Shown one piece after another: positions 45,015 to 54,959 of a stretch of 64,000 nucleotides of DNA (positions are counted from its first letter, which is position 1; the number at the start of each line of letters is the position of its first letter). The translations under genes and the position numbers were made by a program. This DNA is from Flavobacteriaceae bacterium UBA3356 (GTDB taxonomy: Bacteria > Bacteroidota > Bacteroidia > Flavobacteriales > Flavobacteriaceae). Below the pieces are notes generated by a model. It saw only the letters and a program-made list of their open reading frames with translations, was not told the DNA's origin and did not search any database. Where the stretch lies: the NCBI GenBank assembly GCA_002360635.1, contig DEQW01000003.1:648019-712018 (forward strand). Direction: 5' to 3'.

Positions 45015-45899
45015 ATGAATACATTACTAATCAATAATTTAAGCAAGACCTATCCTAATGGTGTTAGGGCGCTAAACGACATTAATTTAGAAATCACTAA
45101 TGGAATGTTTGGTTTGTTAGGAGCCAATGGAGCTGGTAAGTCTTCATTAATGAGAACTATTGCCTCATTACAAGAACCTACTTCTGGAAGTATTTCCTTT
45201 AATGGTTCTGATATCATTAAAAAACCACAAAATATAAGAAAATATTTAGGCTATTTACCACAAGAGTTTGGTGTGTATCCAAAAATTTCCGCGGAAAAAT
45301 TATTGAATCATTTAGCAGTTTTAAAAGGAATATTAGATACAAAGCAACGTAAAGAGCAAGTAACAGCATTGTTGCAGCAAGTAAATCTCTATCAACACAG
45401 AAAAAAATCGGTTTATACTTTTTCTGGAGGAATGCGTCAGCGTTTTGGGATTGCACAAGCCTTGTTAGGAAATCCGCAAGTAATTATTGTAGATGAGCCA
45501 ACTGCTGGTTTAGATCCAGAAGAAAGCAATCGCTTTTTAAACTTATTAAGCGAAATAGGGGAGAACGTTATTGTTATTTTATCTACCCACATTGTTGAAG
45601 ATGTTAGAAACTTATGCCCAAAAATGGCCATACTATCTAATGGTGAAATTATTTCTGAAGGAAATCCGAAAGATTTAGTTGCGAGTATTGAAGGCAAAAT
45701 ATGGACAAAGCTGGTACCTAAAAAAGACCTTGAAGTGTATAAAAAAACATTTGATGTTATCTCAACAAAATTAGTTGCAGGTGAAACACAAATTAGGGTA
45801 TTAGCAGATTACAAACCTGAAGATAGTTTTGAGGCTATTACACCAAATTTGGAAGATTTTTATTTCGCAATCTTGTTTAATCAATCAAAAATCGCTTAA
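45015..45899 (+). CDS. ABC transporter ATP-binding protein
   Basis: The 294-residue protein has Walker A GANGAGKSSLM, signature YTFSGGMRQRFGIAQ, Walker B VIIVDEPTAGLDPEE and the H-loop in VILSTHIVEDV. The C-terminal extension is typical of the CcmA-like group. It works with the permease encoded 3 bp downstream. The divergent LytS/LytR genes suggest two-component control. Confidence 0.9.
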   Translation: MNTLLINNLSKTYPNGVRALNDINLEITNGMFGLLGANGAGKSSLMRTIASLQEPTSGSISFNGSDIIKKPQNIRKYLGYLPQEFGVYPKISAEKLLNHLAVLKGILDTKQRKEQVTALLQQVNLYQHRKKSVYTFSGGMRQRFGIAQALLGNPQVIIVDEPTAGLDPEESNRFLNLLSEIGENVIVILSTHIVEDVRNLCPKMAILSNGEIISEGNPKDLVASIEGKIWTKLVPKKDLEVYKKTFDVISTKLVAGETQIRVLADYKPEDSFEAITPNLEDFYFAILFNQSKIA

Positions 45900-45902
45900 A
45901 CT

Positions 45903-48900
45903 ATGTTTAAAAAGTTATTGCAATTTGAAGTGTTTTATCAAGTAAAACAACGTGCGTTTCCAATATTTGCTGTCTTATTTTTATTCTTGGGAGTTTTTGT
46001 TGGCAGACAAGGATTTGCGCCAACAGGTATTAATTATAACTCTGTATATCAAGTGTATTTCCATACAAGTTTGTTTACTTTAGGAAGTGTTTTTATCATC
46101 ATGTTCTTTGCCATAAGTGCCATGCTTAGAGATAAGCAACACAATATGGAATTGTTAATTTACAGCTCTTCTATACAAAAGGTACATTACTTCTGGAGTC
46201 GGTTTATAGGCACGTTTATATTTAGCGTATTGGCATTTACACCATTTATATTAGGCTATATTTTTGGGAATTATTTTTCTGATTTGGATGCAGAACGTTT
46301 AGGCAAATTTCAATTGCTAACGTATGTACAACCTTGGTTATATATTGTAGTGCCTAACATATTTATATGTTCAGCCATCATATTTTCTGTTTGTACTTTA
46401 ACAAAAAATAGTATTGCAACCTATGTGAGTGCCGTATTTGTGTACATGCTATACTTTGTAAGTTCCATCTTTCTAAATTCGCCATTATTGGCACAAGCCG
46501 TTCCAGCTTCACCAGAAAGTATGGCTATTGCTGCAGTTGCAGATCCATTTGGAATTGCTGCTTTTTTTGAACAAACACAATACTGGACACCTTTCCAAAA
46601 AAACACACAATTACTATCTTTTTCCGGATTGTTTTTATGGAATAGATTGGTTTGGATAGTAGTAGGGTTGGGTATTTTATTTGGTACTTACAGATTGCTC
46701 TCTTTTAGAAAAATTACTAAGAAAGTTAAAAAAGCAAAAAAGGTAAGGACCCAAAATTTTCAATTAGTAACTTATAAATCTTTAGAGACAGTACATAATT
46801 TTAAAGCACAGTATGTAGCATTTTTGGCTTTGCTAAAGATAGAATTGAAAAGTGTGTTTAAGAGTTTGCCATTTATTGCCGTATTAATAATGTGGTTAGC
46901 TATTGTGTTTTCAGAATTATATACCACAGTTATCAGTGGTGGAGAATATGGCGTGAGCCAATATCCATTTACCAACCAATTAATAAGTTTAATAGTAAAT
47001 CCGTTAACGCTTTTCAGTCTCATTTTAATCATTTTTTATAGTTCCGAAATTGTTTGGAAAGAGCGTAGCTTAAACTTTAATCTAATTGTTGATGCAGTTC
47101 CAACTAACAATAGCGTGTTCTTTCTCTCGAAATTTTTTGCAATTTTATTGTTACCAGTTATTCTAATTATTACTGGAATTATAATGTGCATCCTGTTTCA
47201 GATACGCTTAAACTATACAAATTTTGAGTTTAGCCTATACGCATCTTTATATTACCATTACGGATTGCAACTTGCTGTATTTAGTATGATTGGTTTGTTT
47301 ATTAGCAGTATAGCAAAAAGCAAATATTTAGGTATGGGTGTGTTTGGCTTGTTTGTGCTGTTAAGTTTAAAATCTGATGCCATTGGTCTGGAACACCCAA
47401 TAACAAGCCTTGGGTTCATGCCAAGAATTTCTTATACAAATATGAATGGTTTTTATGGTGGTTTAAATCTTTTTAACCATTTGGCAGTCTATTGGTTGGC
47501 TTTTGGCTTGTTAATAATGCTTGTCACTTTTAAAATTTGGAATAGAGGCGTAGTGGCTAATTTTTCAACCAAACTAAGACTACTAAAAAGTGGTTTTACA
47601 ACCTTTCAAAAAATATCATTTTCATTTTTAATCATCGTATTTATCAGCTTCGGAAGTGTTATTTTTTACAATATGAATATTGTTTCAGATTATGTAACAA
47701 CAAATGACAGTTTAGAATATAGAGAACAGTATGAAAAGAAATTCAAACTATATGAAGATTTAGAGCGACCATATGCCATATCCAGAAAAACAGAGGTTGC
47801 TATTTTTCCTGAAGAACAACGTTATACCGTAAAAGCAGATTATATATTGAAAAACGGAAGTGAACAGCCTTTATCTAAGGTCTTTGTTACAGAGCGCCTT
47901 CCGTTAGAATCTATTACTATTGAAAACGCAGATTTAGTAACACACAATAGTGTGTATGGTGTTTATCTATTTCAATTTAAAAAACCGTTACAACCCAATG
48001 ATTCTGTACGCTATAATTTTGAATTGAAGCATAAGTTGAAGGGTTATGAAGAAGATAAAACCATTGTAAATAATGGAACTTATATAACACACAGAAATTT
48101 TGAGCCTATATTGGGTTATAGCTCTGGAATGGAAATTACTGATAAAATAGAACGAGAAAAGAGACATTTGCCAAAGCGGGAAGAAGAAATTATTTCCGAT
48201 GAGCATATTGCTCTTGAAGATTTTAACAACGAAAAAACAAACTTCGAAACCATTGTTTCTACAAGTAGCAGCCAAACGGCATTGAGTTCTGGTAACTTGG
48301 TAAAACAATGGTCAGATAAAAACAGAAACTATTATCATTATAAATCTGAAAACAAAGTGATACCAATGGTTGCCTATTTTTCAGCCAACTATAAAACCAA
48401 AAAAGTGGCTTATAAAGGCATTTCTATTGAGCAGTATTTCGATGAAGCACATGCATTTAATATTGAAGAGATTGAAAACAGCACCAAACAAACCTTAAAC
48501 TATTGTGAGGAAAATTTTGGAAACTATGCTTTTGACCATGTTAGAATCGCAGAAGTTCCATCACATTGGTCTTTTGGTGGATTTGCACATCCAGGAGTGA
48601 TAAGTATGGTTGAAGACCGTTTGTATTTAGCAGATGTTAGAAACGACGAAACGTTCAATTTGGTTGCAAAAAGGACCATTCACGAAGTTGCACATCAATA
48701 TTGGGGACATACGTTATCAGCAAAACCAGTTGCAGGTGGATCTATTTTTGTAGAAGGTTTTGCAAAATATACCGAAGCCGTTGTCATGGAAAAAATGTAT
48801 GGCAAACGTGCTGTCTATGAATTGAGTGAAAACGCTAGAAGGCGTTATTTTTCAGGGAGATCATTTGCAACCGACCTAGAGCCACCAGTTTATAAAGTAC

Positions 48901-49460
48901 TTGGTCAAGGTTATATTTCATATGGAAAAGCATTAAACGTGATGCTAGCATTACGAGATCTTATTGGTGAAGAACAAGTAAATCATGTTTTAAAAACGTT
49001 AACCGATACCTATCGTAACAGTAACACTTTGGAAGCAAATACTATTGAATTTTTAGATTTGGTTTATAACGTCACGCCAAAAGAGCAACATCACTTAATA
49101 GACGATTGGTTTAAAAAAATAATAACGTATGACTTAAGCATAGAGGAAAGTTCTTATGTAGCATTAGAAAATGGCACTTATGAGATTACTGCAACCGTAA
49201 ATGCGAAGCGGTTTGAAACTATAAGTGATGGGAAAACAGTTCAAATAGAAATAAACGAACCTATTAAAATTGGAGCTTTTATAACACATCCATCATTGGT
49301 GAAAGAGGATAGCTCCGTAATTTATTATGAGTCAAATCAAATCAATAAAGAAATCACTGAAGTTAAGTTTATAGTAAGCGAAATCCCTAATTACATTGCT
49401 ATTGATCCTTATGGAACACGATCTGATGAGAATTTAGTTGATAATGTATTTAGATTTTAA
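45903..49460 (+). CDS. ABC permease fused to M1-family metallopeptidase
   Basis: The 1185-residue protein has two ABC-2-like membrane parts (about 1-560, e.g. SLFTLGSVFIIMFFAISAML and SYTNMNGFYGGLNLFNHLAV) followed by a periplasmic region. The M1 peptidase motif is intact at about residue 928: HEVAHQYWGH, and the downstream Glu in FVEGFAKYTEAVV gives the zinc site HExxH-x18-E. The fusion is common in Bacteroidota. Its transported substrate is unknown. Confidence 0.85.
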   Translation: MFKKLLQFEVFYQVKQRAFPIFAVLFLFLGVFVGRQGFAPTGINYNSVYQVYFHTSLFTLGSVFIIMFFAISAMLRDKQHNMELLIYSSSIQKVHYFWSRFIGTFIFSVLAFTPFILGYIFGNYFSDLDAERLGKFQLLTYVQPWLYIVVPNIFICSAIIFSVCTLTKNSIATYVSAVFVYMLYFVSSIFLNSPLLAQAVPASPESMAIAAVADPFGIAAFFEQTQYWTPFQKNTQLLSFSGLFLWNRLVWIVVGLGILFGTYRLLSFRKITKKVKKAKKVRTQNFQLVTYKSLETVHNFKAQYVAFLALLKIELKSVFKSLPFIAVLIMWLAIVFSELYTTVISGGEYGVSQYPFTNQLISLIVNPLTLFSLILIIFYSSEIVWKERSLNFNLIVDAVPTNNSVFFLSKFFAILLLPVILIITGIIMCILFQIRLNYTNFEFSLYASLYYHYGLQLAVFSMIGLFISSIAKSKYLGMGVFGLFVLLSLKSDAIGLEHPITSLGFMPRISYTNMNGFYGGLNLFNHLAVYWLAFGLLIMLVTFKIWNRGVVANFSTKLRLLKSGFTTFQKISFSFLIIVFISFGSVIFYNMNIVSDYVTTNDSLEYREQYEKKFKLYEDLERPYAISRKTEVAIFPEEQRYTVKADYILKNGSEQPLSKVFVTERLPLESITIENADLVTHNSVYGVYLFQFKKPLQPNDSVRYNFELKHKLKGYEEDKTIVNNGTYITHRNFEPILGYSSGMEITDKIEREKRHLPKREEEIISDEHIALEDFNNEKTNFETIVSTSSSQTALSSGNLVKQWSDKNRNYYHYKSENKVIPMVAYFSANYKTKKVAYKGISIEQYFDEAHAFNIEEIENSTKQTLNYCEENFGNYAFDHVRIAEVPSHWSFGGFAHPGVISMVEDRLYLADVRNDETFNLVAKRTIHEVAHQYWGHTLSAKPVAGGSIFVEGFAKYTEAVVMEKMYGKRAVYELSENARRRYFSGRSFATDLEPPVYKVLGQGYISYGKALNVMLALRDLIGEEQVNHVLKTLTDTYRNSNTLEANTIEFLDLVYNVTPKEQHHLIDDWFKKIITYDLSIEESSYVALENGTYEITATVNAKRFETISDGKTVQIEINEPIKIGAFITHPSLVKEDSSVIYYESNQINKEITEVKFIVSEIPNYIAIDPYGTRSDENLVDNVFRF

Positions 49461-49835
49461 AAAAAGGAATTCTAAAAAAATAGAATCTCGATGTTAAACT
49501 TGGCCTCATAAAATTTTGGTTAAAAGAATTTTTAAAGCATAGTACATTAAAACATATTACAAAGTGTAGCTTTTATAATGCAATCGAGTGCTTGGTAGCA
49601 GCAATTTTACATAACGGCCAAATAATGCGTTGGCGTAAATATACTTTTATATAAATGCTGACGATATAGCCCTAAGGGTCGATATCTGCATTTATATAAA
49701 ATAGCACAGAAAAAGCGCTATCCGCATATATACTTAAATGTACTATAATTTATATTATGTAAAATAGAATATATGGAATCTTCAATTTTAATCCTTTGGC
49801 ACCTCTATTCTATCTAATGATTATATAGATCTCTT
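49461..49835. repeat. Gene-free stretch with a 55-bp palindrome
   Basis: TTTATATAAATGC (49646-49658) and GCATTTATATAAA (49688-49700) are a perfect 13-bp inverted repeat, and the inner part (GATATAGCCC / GGGTCGATATC) also largely pairs. A second weak stem is GCCAA (49617-49621) / TTGGC (49630-49634). No ORF is visible. It resembles the structured end of a lost mobile element. Confidence 0.55.
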
Positions 49836-49997
49836 TTACCACCATTCAAAAAACATTCCTGAGATTGCTACTCCTACTAATAAAATAACGAGCACGATAA
49901 CAATAAAGCTAGCACCAAACTTAGTTTTTGTATTGTCTTTTAAAATATAATCTTCGTGATCTTGATGTTTCTGATTGTTTTGAGTATTTGTGCTCAT
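49836..49997 (-). CDS. Small membrane protein
   Basis: The 53-residue product has a hydrophilic N-terminus (MSTNTQNNQKHQDHEDYIL) and one transmembrane helix (FIVIVLVILLVGVAISGMFF) ending WW. It starts at the complement of 49995-49997 and lies 46 bp downstream of the universal stress gene on the same strand. Function unknown. Confidence 0.6.
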   Translation of the reverse strand: MSTNTQNNQKHQDHEDYILKDNTKTKFGASFIVIVLVILLVGVAISGMFFEWW

Positions 49998-50043
49998 ATT
50001 GTTATTTTGTGTTTTTTATTCTTAAATAGTAATTTCTCCCTTT

Positions 50044-50499
50044 TTACTTTTTAACCGGAACCATAAATACCGGTACTTCAGTTTTTTCCAAAACTTTTGT
50101 AGCTTCTGTACCCATAAGCAACTTTTCCAGGGCACTATGGCTGTGTGTGCCCATTACAATTAAGTCTGCCTGCCATTCTTTTGCATAGTTTAAAATGGAA
50201 GTAGCGGTTTCTCCTTTTGCTATATGGGTTTTTACAGTGTCATCATTTAAATGTGCAGTTGCTTGTTTTAAAAAATCATTAGCTATTTTTTCAATTTCAG
50301 TATTTACTGTCGCTTCAATAGCATAACTATATCCATCATACCCTAAAAAAGAAGGATAATTCATACTGTAATAGTGAGTTTCTGCCAATACGTGCAATAA
50401 ACAAACTTCTGCTCCTACCTTTTTTGCCAGCTTATACCCTTCTTGGGTCACTTTTTCTGAACTTGGATGGTAATCAATCGCAATTACTACCTTTTTCAT
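50044..50499 (-). CDS. Universal stress protein (UspA family)
   Basis: The 151-residue single-domain protein has the ATP-binding G-2x-G-9x-G-(S/T) type motif in VMGTHSHSALEKLLMGTEAT, the start VVIAIDYHPSSEKVTQ and the end VPVFMVPVKK. Single-domain Usp proteins bind ATP and respond to starvation or oxidative stress. Confidence 0.9.
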   Translation of the reverse strand: MKKVVIAIDYHPSSEKVTQEGYKLAKKVGAEVCLLHVLAETHYYSMNYPSFLGYDGYSYAIEATVNTEIEKIANDFLKQATAHLNDDTVKTHIAKGETATSILNYAKEWQADLIVMGTHSHSALEKLLMGTEATKVLEKTEVPVFMVPVKK

Positions 50500-50633
50500 A
50501 TCTCACAGCTTATATCTAATATTCCTTAAAGTTATAAAACCTTTTGAAGCCATTGCCATAAAGGATTCTTAAATTTATGTTTAATTAACAATCCTCAAAC
50601 TAATCTCGATATAGGTTTGTTTACTTTTGTGCG

Positions 50634-51857
50634 ATGCAAAAAAAACAACCCAACTCTCAATTTGAATTTGTAGCTCTTATGGCTTCTTTAATGTCGGTTG
50701 TTGCTTTAGCAATTGATGCACTGTTACCAGCGCTTGATATTATTGGTCTCGACATTGGTACGACCAATATAGTGGACAACCAATTATTGGTCACCATGAT
50801 TTTTTTAGGGTTGGGTATTGGGCCTTTGATTTTTGGACCGTTATCGGATAGCCTTGGTCGTAAACCCGTTGTATATATGGGTTTTGCGTTGTTTATTATC
50901 GCTAGTTTTATTTGCGTTACCTCCAATAGTTTGGAAGTTATGGTTTTAGGAAGGATTTTACAAGGCGTTGGATTGTCAGCTCCTAGAACCATTAGTATCG
51001 CTATAATTCGCGATATGTTTCGTGGTGATTATATGGCACGAATTATGTCATTTGTAACGGTCGTTTTTATTTTAGTCCCTGTGGTAGCTCCTACTTTGGG
51101 AAAATTTGTGTTAGACTATTACAATTGGGAAAGTATTTTCTATGTTCAGATAGTTATTAGTCTCTTGGTGTCTTTTTGGTTTTGGAAACGACAACCGGAA
51201 ACACTGTCTATAGAAAACAAAAAAAAGTTTTCAGTACAGGTTTTTGTTGATGGTTTTAAAGAATTGATCCGTCATAGGCGAACCATTGGCTTTACCATTA
51301 TTTCCGGATTTGTTACCGGTTCGTTTATGGTATACTTGAGTAGTTCGCAACAAATATTCGAAATTCAATATAATCTAAAAGAAGAGTTTCCTTTTATTTT
51401 TGCGGGACTGGCTCTGTCTATTGGTACGGCTATTTTCCTCAATGGAACTCTAGTTGTAAAGTATGGAATGGAAAAATTGATTACCACTTCCCTCCTAGCA
51501 TTTTTTATAGTTTCGTTAGTTTATATTGTCTTATTTTATAATACTTCAAACCCCAGCATTTCTGTATTGTTGCTCTTTTTTGCTATTCAGTTTTTCTCTA
51601 TCGGTTTTCTCTTCGGAAATTTACGTGCTATGGCTATGGATCCTGTAGGGCATATTGCAGGAATAGCTTCAGCAATTACAGGTTTTATTTCAATTCTTAT
51701 AGCAGTACCAATCAGCATTTTTATCGGGAGGTTTATCTCTGGCACCGCTTTGCCCCTATTTATAGGGTTTTCTGTCTGTGCCGGACTCTCTTTGGTGCTG
51801 TTGGCCTTCTTGAAAATACGATCTCAGAAAAGCAGTCTTGCAGAAAAAGTTCAGTAA
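50634..51857 (+). CDS. MFS drug-efflux transporter, Bcr/CflA type
   Basis: The 407-residue protein has 12 hydrophobic segments and the MFS loop motif GPLSDSLGRKPVVYMG. RILQGVGLSAPRTISIAIIR is characteristic of Bcr/CflA exporters, which expel drugs in exchange for protons. Full length. Monocistronic. Confidence 0.85.
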   Translation: MQKKQPNSQFEFVALMASLMSVVALAIDALLPALDIIGLDIGTTNIVDNQLLVTMIFLGLGIGPLIFGPLSDSLGRKPVVYMGFALFIIASFICVTSNSLEVMVLGRILQGVGLSAPRTISIAIIRDMFRGDYMARIMSFVTVVFILVPVVAPTLGKFVLDYYNWESIFYVQIVISLLVSFWFWKRQPETLSIENKKKFSVQVFVDGFKELIRHRRTIGFTIISGFVTGSFMVYLSSSQQIFEIQYNLKEEFPFIFAGLALSIGTAIFLNGTLVVKYGMEKLITTSLLAFFIVSLVYIVLFYNTSNPSISVLLLFFAIQFFSIGFLFGNLRAMAMDPVGHIAGIASAITGFISILIAVPISIFIGRFISGTALPLFIGFSVCAGLSLVLLAFLKIRSQKSSLAEKVQ

Positions 51858-51885
51858 ACAATAAAGATTAATGGGTATGGTTAGC

Positions 51886-52374
51886 TTATTTTTCGCCTTC
51901 AGGCAAGGCTTCTACTTCACCATTATATCTCATCATGTCTCGTTGTGAGCTGTTTACTGTAATTATGCTTTTCTTATTGTCATAAAGCGTAACAGTCACT
52001 TGATAGTGCTCCCCTTTTTCAGAAATATCAAACTTCAAAACACTGGATTGCTTTTTTTGATTGTACAAGGTCTGTAGATTCTTTGGTTCTCCTTCAAATT
52101 CAATGCCGCCGCCATCTAATGCGTATCCGCTTCGTCGTTCACCGTAAAAAGGTAAATAAGCCGAAACGCTGTCCCCTTTAAAAGTTAAATAATTAGGGTT
52201 TCCTATTAAGTTTATTTGACTACCGGCAAATGGTATTGCCCATTGAGATTCGATTGTAAATTCCTTATCGTTAACCCATTGCCTTACTTGGCTTGTTTGG
52301 TTTTCTGTTAGGGGTTTATTGGCTGTTCCACAGCTCATGACTAATAATGAGCAGAGTATGATTATATATTTCAT
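51886..52374 (-). CDS. DUF4251 lipoprotein
   Basis: The 162-residue protein has the lipobox LLVMSCG and the DUF4251 core: FTIESQWAIPFAGSQINLIG, YLTFKGDSVSAYLPFYGERR, IEFEGEPKNLQ. It is a periplasmic or outer-membrane lipoprotein of unknown function, common in Bacteroidota. Confidence 0.8.
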   Translation of the reverse strand: MKYIIILCSLLVMSCGTANKPLTENQTSQVRQWVNDKEFTIESQWAIPFAGSQINLIGNPNYLTFKGDSVSAYLPFYGERRSGYALDGGGIEFEGEPKNLQTLYNQKKQSSVLKFDISEKGEHYQVTVTLYDNKKSIITVNSSQRDMMRYNGEVEALPEGEK

Positions 52375-52462
52375 GATATTTACTATTTATAATTAGTATC
52401 CTTATAAATATAGCAAGAAGTATTCCTTTTTAAAAAATGAACCCTATTAATTGTAGTATGCG

Positions 52463-53311
52463 CTATGCTTTTACATTTGTGACAAAAGCCCGATATTTTA
52501 GCAAGGCGACAAAAACGGCACCACCAATTGCGTTTCCTAGCAAAGCAATCGCCTGAAAGGAGACATAATCTATAATGGTTAATTCCGAAGGGATGATTAA
52601 CCCCGCAAAAACTTCTACGTTCCCTACAATACTGTGGTGTAAGCCAGCAAAAGATAGTACTGCCGTAATTATATAAATAATAAAAATACGGCTTATTGTA
52701 TCTTTAGATGATGTTACCACCCAGGACAACAGTCCCATTAACCAGCCTGCTAAAATTGCACTAACCAAGATCACCCAGTTATTATAGTCTGTTACGTGGA
52801 TTGCAATTTTTGAAATTGTTTCGACGTCGAATATATGTAGTTTGGGTCCAATCCACGCCAATACTCCTGCCATGGCCCAGCCCCCCAAGAGGTTACCTGA
52901 AATGACCAATCCCCATAATTTGAGTAAATTTTTAAGTGATTGTTTTTTGTTAAGTACCGGTAACGTCAATAATGATGTTTGTTCAGTGAATAAAATGGAT
53001 TGTCCTACAATAACCATGATAAACCCGAACGGATACACAAAGGAAAGCATTTTAAATGCTGTGTCTTCCGCTACCTTGCCTTGCAAAAAGAAAAACAAAG
53101 ATGCCAATAACAAATAGCTAAAGCCTATCTCAAGTCCAGCCGTAAAGGAACTTACCAAAATACTCAATGGATTCTTTTTATATACCTCTTGCCCTTCGCA
53201 AATTTGTTGTTTTAGTATTTCGCCGTGCGACTTCGCTGTGTCCTCATTAGAGGTATTGGAGTTCTCTAATTCGTTGTCGATTTGTTGCTGTTCTTGTTCT
53301 TCCTTTGTCAT
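52463..53311 (-). CDS. Formate/nitrite transporter family protein
   Basis: The 282-residue protein has an acidic N-terminal cytosolic part (1-45), then six membrane helices with FNT-type loops (SSFTAGLEIGFSYLLLASLF, WGLVISGNLLGGWAMAG, HHSIVGNVEVFAGLI, LGNAIGGAVFVALLKY). FNT proteins are pentameric channels for formate, nitrite or other small anions. The central His in LHHSIVGN is present. Confidence 0.85.
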   Translation of the reverse strand: MTKEEQEQQQIDNELENSNTSNEDTAKSHGEILKQQICEGQEVYKKNPLSILVSSFTAGLEIGFSYLLLASLFFFLQGKVAEDTAFKMLSFVYPFGFIMVIVGQSILFTEQTSLLTLPVLNKKQSLKNLLKLWGLVISGNLLGGWAMAGVLAWIGPKLHIFDVETISKIAIHVTDYNNWVILVSAILAGWLMGLLSWVVTSSKDTISRIFIIYIITAVLSFAGLHHSIVGNVEVFAGLIIPSELTIIDYVSFQAIALLGNAIGGAVFVALLKYRAFVTNVKA

Positions 53312-53394
53312 GAAAATAATTATAAAAATCCTTCAATAAAATATTTTAATTTACTGAAGGATAATAATTTAGATTAAATTATATAAACATTTAC

Positions 53395-54018
53395 TTACAG
53401 CATAGATTGTAAGTTGTTTTTCGATGTTGATTTGCCATAAAGCTTTTGTTCTGGATCCATTATTTTGGTATCTTTTAATTCACCAATATACACAGAATCG
53501 AAACCAATATCTTCTATTAATTTTTGTGTCACCTGTTTACTTTCTTCATCCTGAGCAGCAAATGGCACCGCTAATTTATCGGTTTCCCTAAAGGCACGAT
53601 CTTTTAAGTGATCTGCGTAAATAGTATTAAAAGCTTTGGCCGTTTTAGCAGTATTGAATTTCATAGCGGTATATTCCGAAGCGTTTCGATTACTATCTCT
53701 TACTTCTTGCGCCATTTCACCGTCTCGTTCTGGATACGGATTGGTTGCATCTATCAATATTTTATTGCCATATTCTCCAGCGTACACTTCACTCAATTTA
53801 TCAATTGCATTAAAAGGTGTTGCCAATAAGTACACATCGGCATTGGCTTCCCAAGCTTCGTCTAAACTTACTGCTTTGGAGTTTCCGCCAGCCTCACGTA
53901 CCAAATCGTTTAATTGTTCTGGATGCCTTGAGGAAAACAAAACCTCATGACCTGCTTTAGCCCAATGTTTACCTAGATTTCCACCAATATTTCCGCTTCC
54001 TATTACTCCTATTTTCAT
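53395..54018 (-). CDS. NADPH-dependent F420-reductase-like oxidoreductase
   Basis: The 207-residue protein starts at the ATG complementary to 54016-54018; two codons further upstream is only a TTG. It has MKIGVIGSGNIGGNLGKHWA with GSGNIG (NADP fold), SSRHPE for the phosphate of NADP, and AKAFNTI. The family reduces small substrates using NADPH; F420 itself is unlikely in this genome type. Confidence 0.75.
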   Translation of the reverse strand: MKIGVIGSGNIGGNLGKHWAKAGHEVLFSSRHPEQLNDLVREAGGNSKAVSLDEAWEANADVYLLATPFNAIDKLSEVYAGEYGNKILIDATNPYPERDGEMAQEVRDSNRNASEYTAMKFNTAKTAKAFNTIYADHLKDRAFRETDKLAVPFAAQDEESKQVTQKLIEDIGFDSVYIGELKDTKIMDPEQKLYGKSTSKNNLQSML

Positions 54019-54048
54019 AATCAATTGTTTTATTTGTTATTATTTAAT

Positions 54049-54240
54049 TTATTCTTCTTCTGAATCTAATAGCCTATCAACCGATTTTCGAACGTCTTTG
54101 GTCGTTTTTTCATCGGTATTGTTTGCTTTAAGATTTCCATCTTTGTCAACATTCAATTCTTCATCTGAAGATCTAAAATTGGAAGATCTTCGATACTTGT
54201 CTTGAAAGTCTGCGTGTGTTTTTTCTTTCTTATCACTCAT
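54049..54240 (-). CDS. Small acidic hypothetical protein
   Basis: The 63-residue protein is very hydrophilic, rich in Asp, Glu, Lys and Ser (EELNVDKDGNLKANNTDEKT), with no hydrophobic segment. It lies between an oxidoreductase and a nitroreductase on the same strand and is 6 bp from the latter. Function unknown. Confidence 0.55.
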   Translation of the reverse strand: MSDKKEKTHADFQDKYRRSSNFRSSDEELNVDKDGNLKANNTDEKTTKDVRKSVDRLLDSEEE

Positions 54241-54246
54241 AATTCT

Positions 54247-54852
54247 TTATTTCTTAAAATTGCCGTTAAAGGCAAATTCTGATTGCTTTTTTCTACTTCG
54301 TTCTTTCTTCAGTTCTTCTTCTTTTAAATCGTCATCCAACACGTCTGGATTACCGCCATAATAACCAAAGGCTGCTGCAGTGGCTACATGGTAGTTATCA
54401 GGAAAGTTAAATTCATTTTGTGCTTTTTTAAAATCAATTCCCGCCATTTGATGTACTGCAATATCCATGCTTTCTGCTTGGGTGCATACATTGCTCATAA
54501 ACAATCCTAAATCGTGTAATGCGTGAAAATTTTCTTTGTCATTGTTTGGTATATCTTTGCGAATAGCACAAGCCCAGAGCACTTGCGCATTACCAGCCCA
54601 TCCTTGGTTAAATTTGTGCAAACAGTTGAAAATGCGATCGTATGTTTCTGTTCCTTTAATTCCCCAAATTATGGTCCACGGTTGTAAGTTATTACTGCTG
54701 GGGGCCCATCTACCCGCTTCTAATAAAGTTTTAACTTCTTTTTCTGAAATTGTTTTTTCAGAAAAACTCCTGGGGCTCCATCGCTCTTTTATTAGAGGGT
54801 GTATGGAAAATTCGGTCGGTGTTTCTTTTTCAATAGTATTTGATTGGTCCAT
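54247..54852 (-). CDS. Nitroreductase family protein
   Basis: The 201-residue protein starts at the ATG complementary to 54850-54852. It has the FMN-binding patterns of the family: KERWSPRSFSEK, LLEAGRWAPSSNNLQPWTII, and VATAAAFGYYGGNPDVL near the end. Nitroreductases use FMN and NAD(P)H. Substrate unknown. It is probably in one transcript with the downstream small gene and the oxidoreductase. Confidence 0.85.
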   Translation of the reverse strand: MDQSNTIEKETPTEFSIHPLIKERWSPRSFSEKTISEKEVKTLLEAGRWAPSSNNLQPWTIIWGIKGTETYDRIFNCLHKFNQGWAGNAQVLWACAIRKDIPNNDKENFHALHDLGLFMSNVCTQAESMDIAVHQMAGIDFKKAQNEFNFPDNYHVATAAAFGYYGGNPDVLDDDLKEEELKKERSRKKQSEFAFNGNFKK

Positions 54853-54959
54853 AGTTTTTCTTTTAAAGATATAGAGATTAGTAGGCAAAAAGAAAGGCTT
54901 TAAAAAAGATTTAACGATGGCAAATCTAATTTTAAAGCCTTCTTATGATTTTTAGGAGA

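Noticed and set aside
49617..49634. GCCAA/TTGGC stem as an integron attC site
   Set aside because: The required conserved ends and a nearby integrase are missing.
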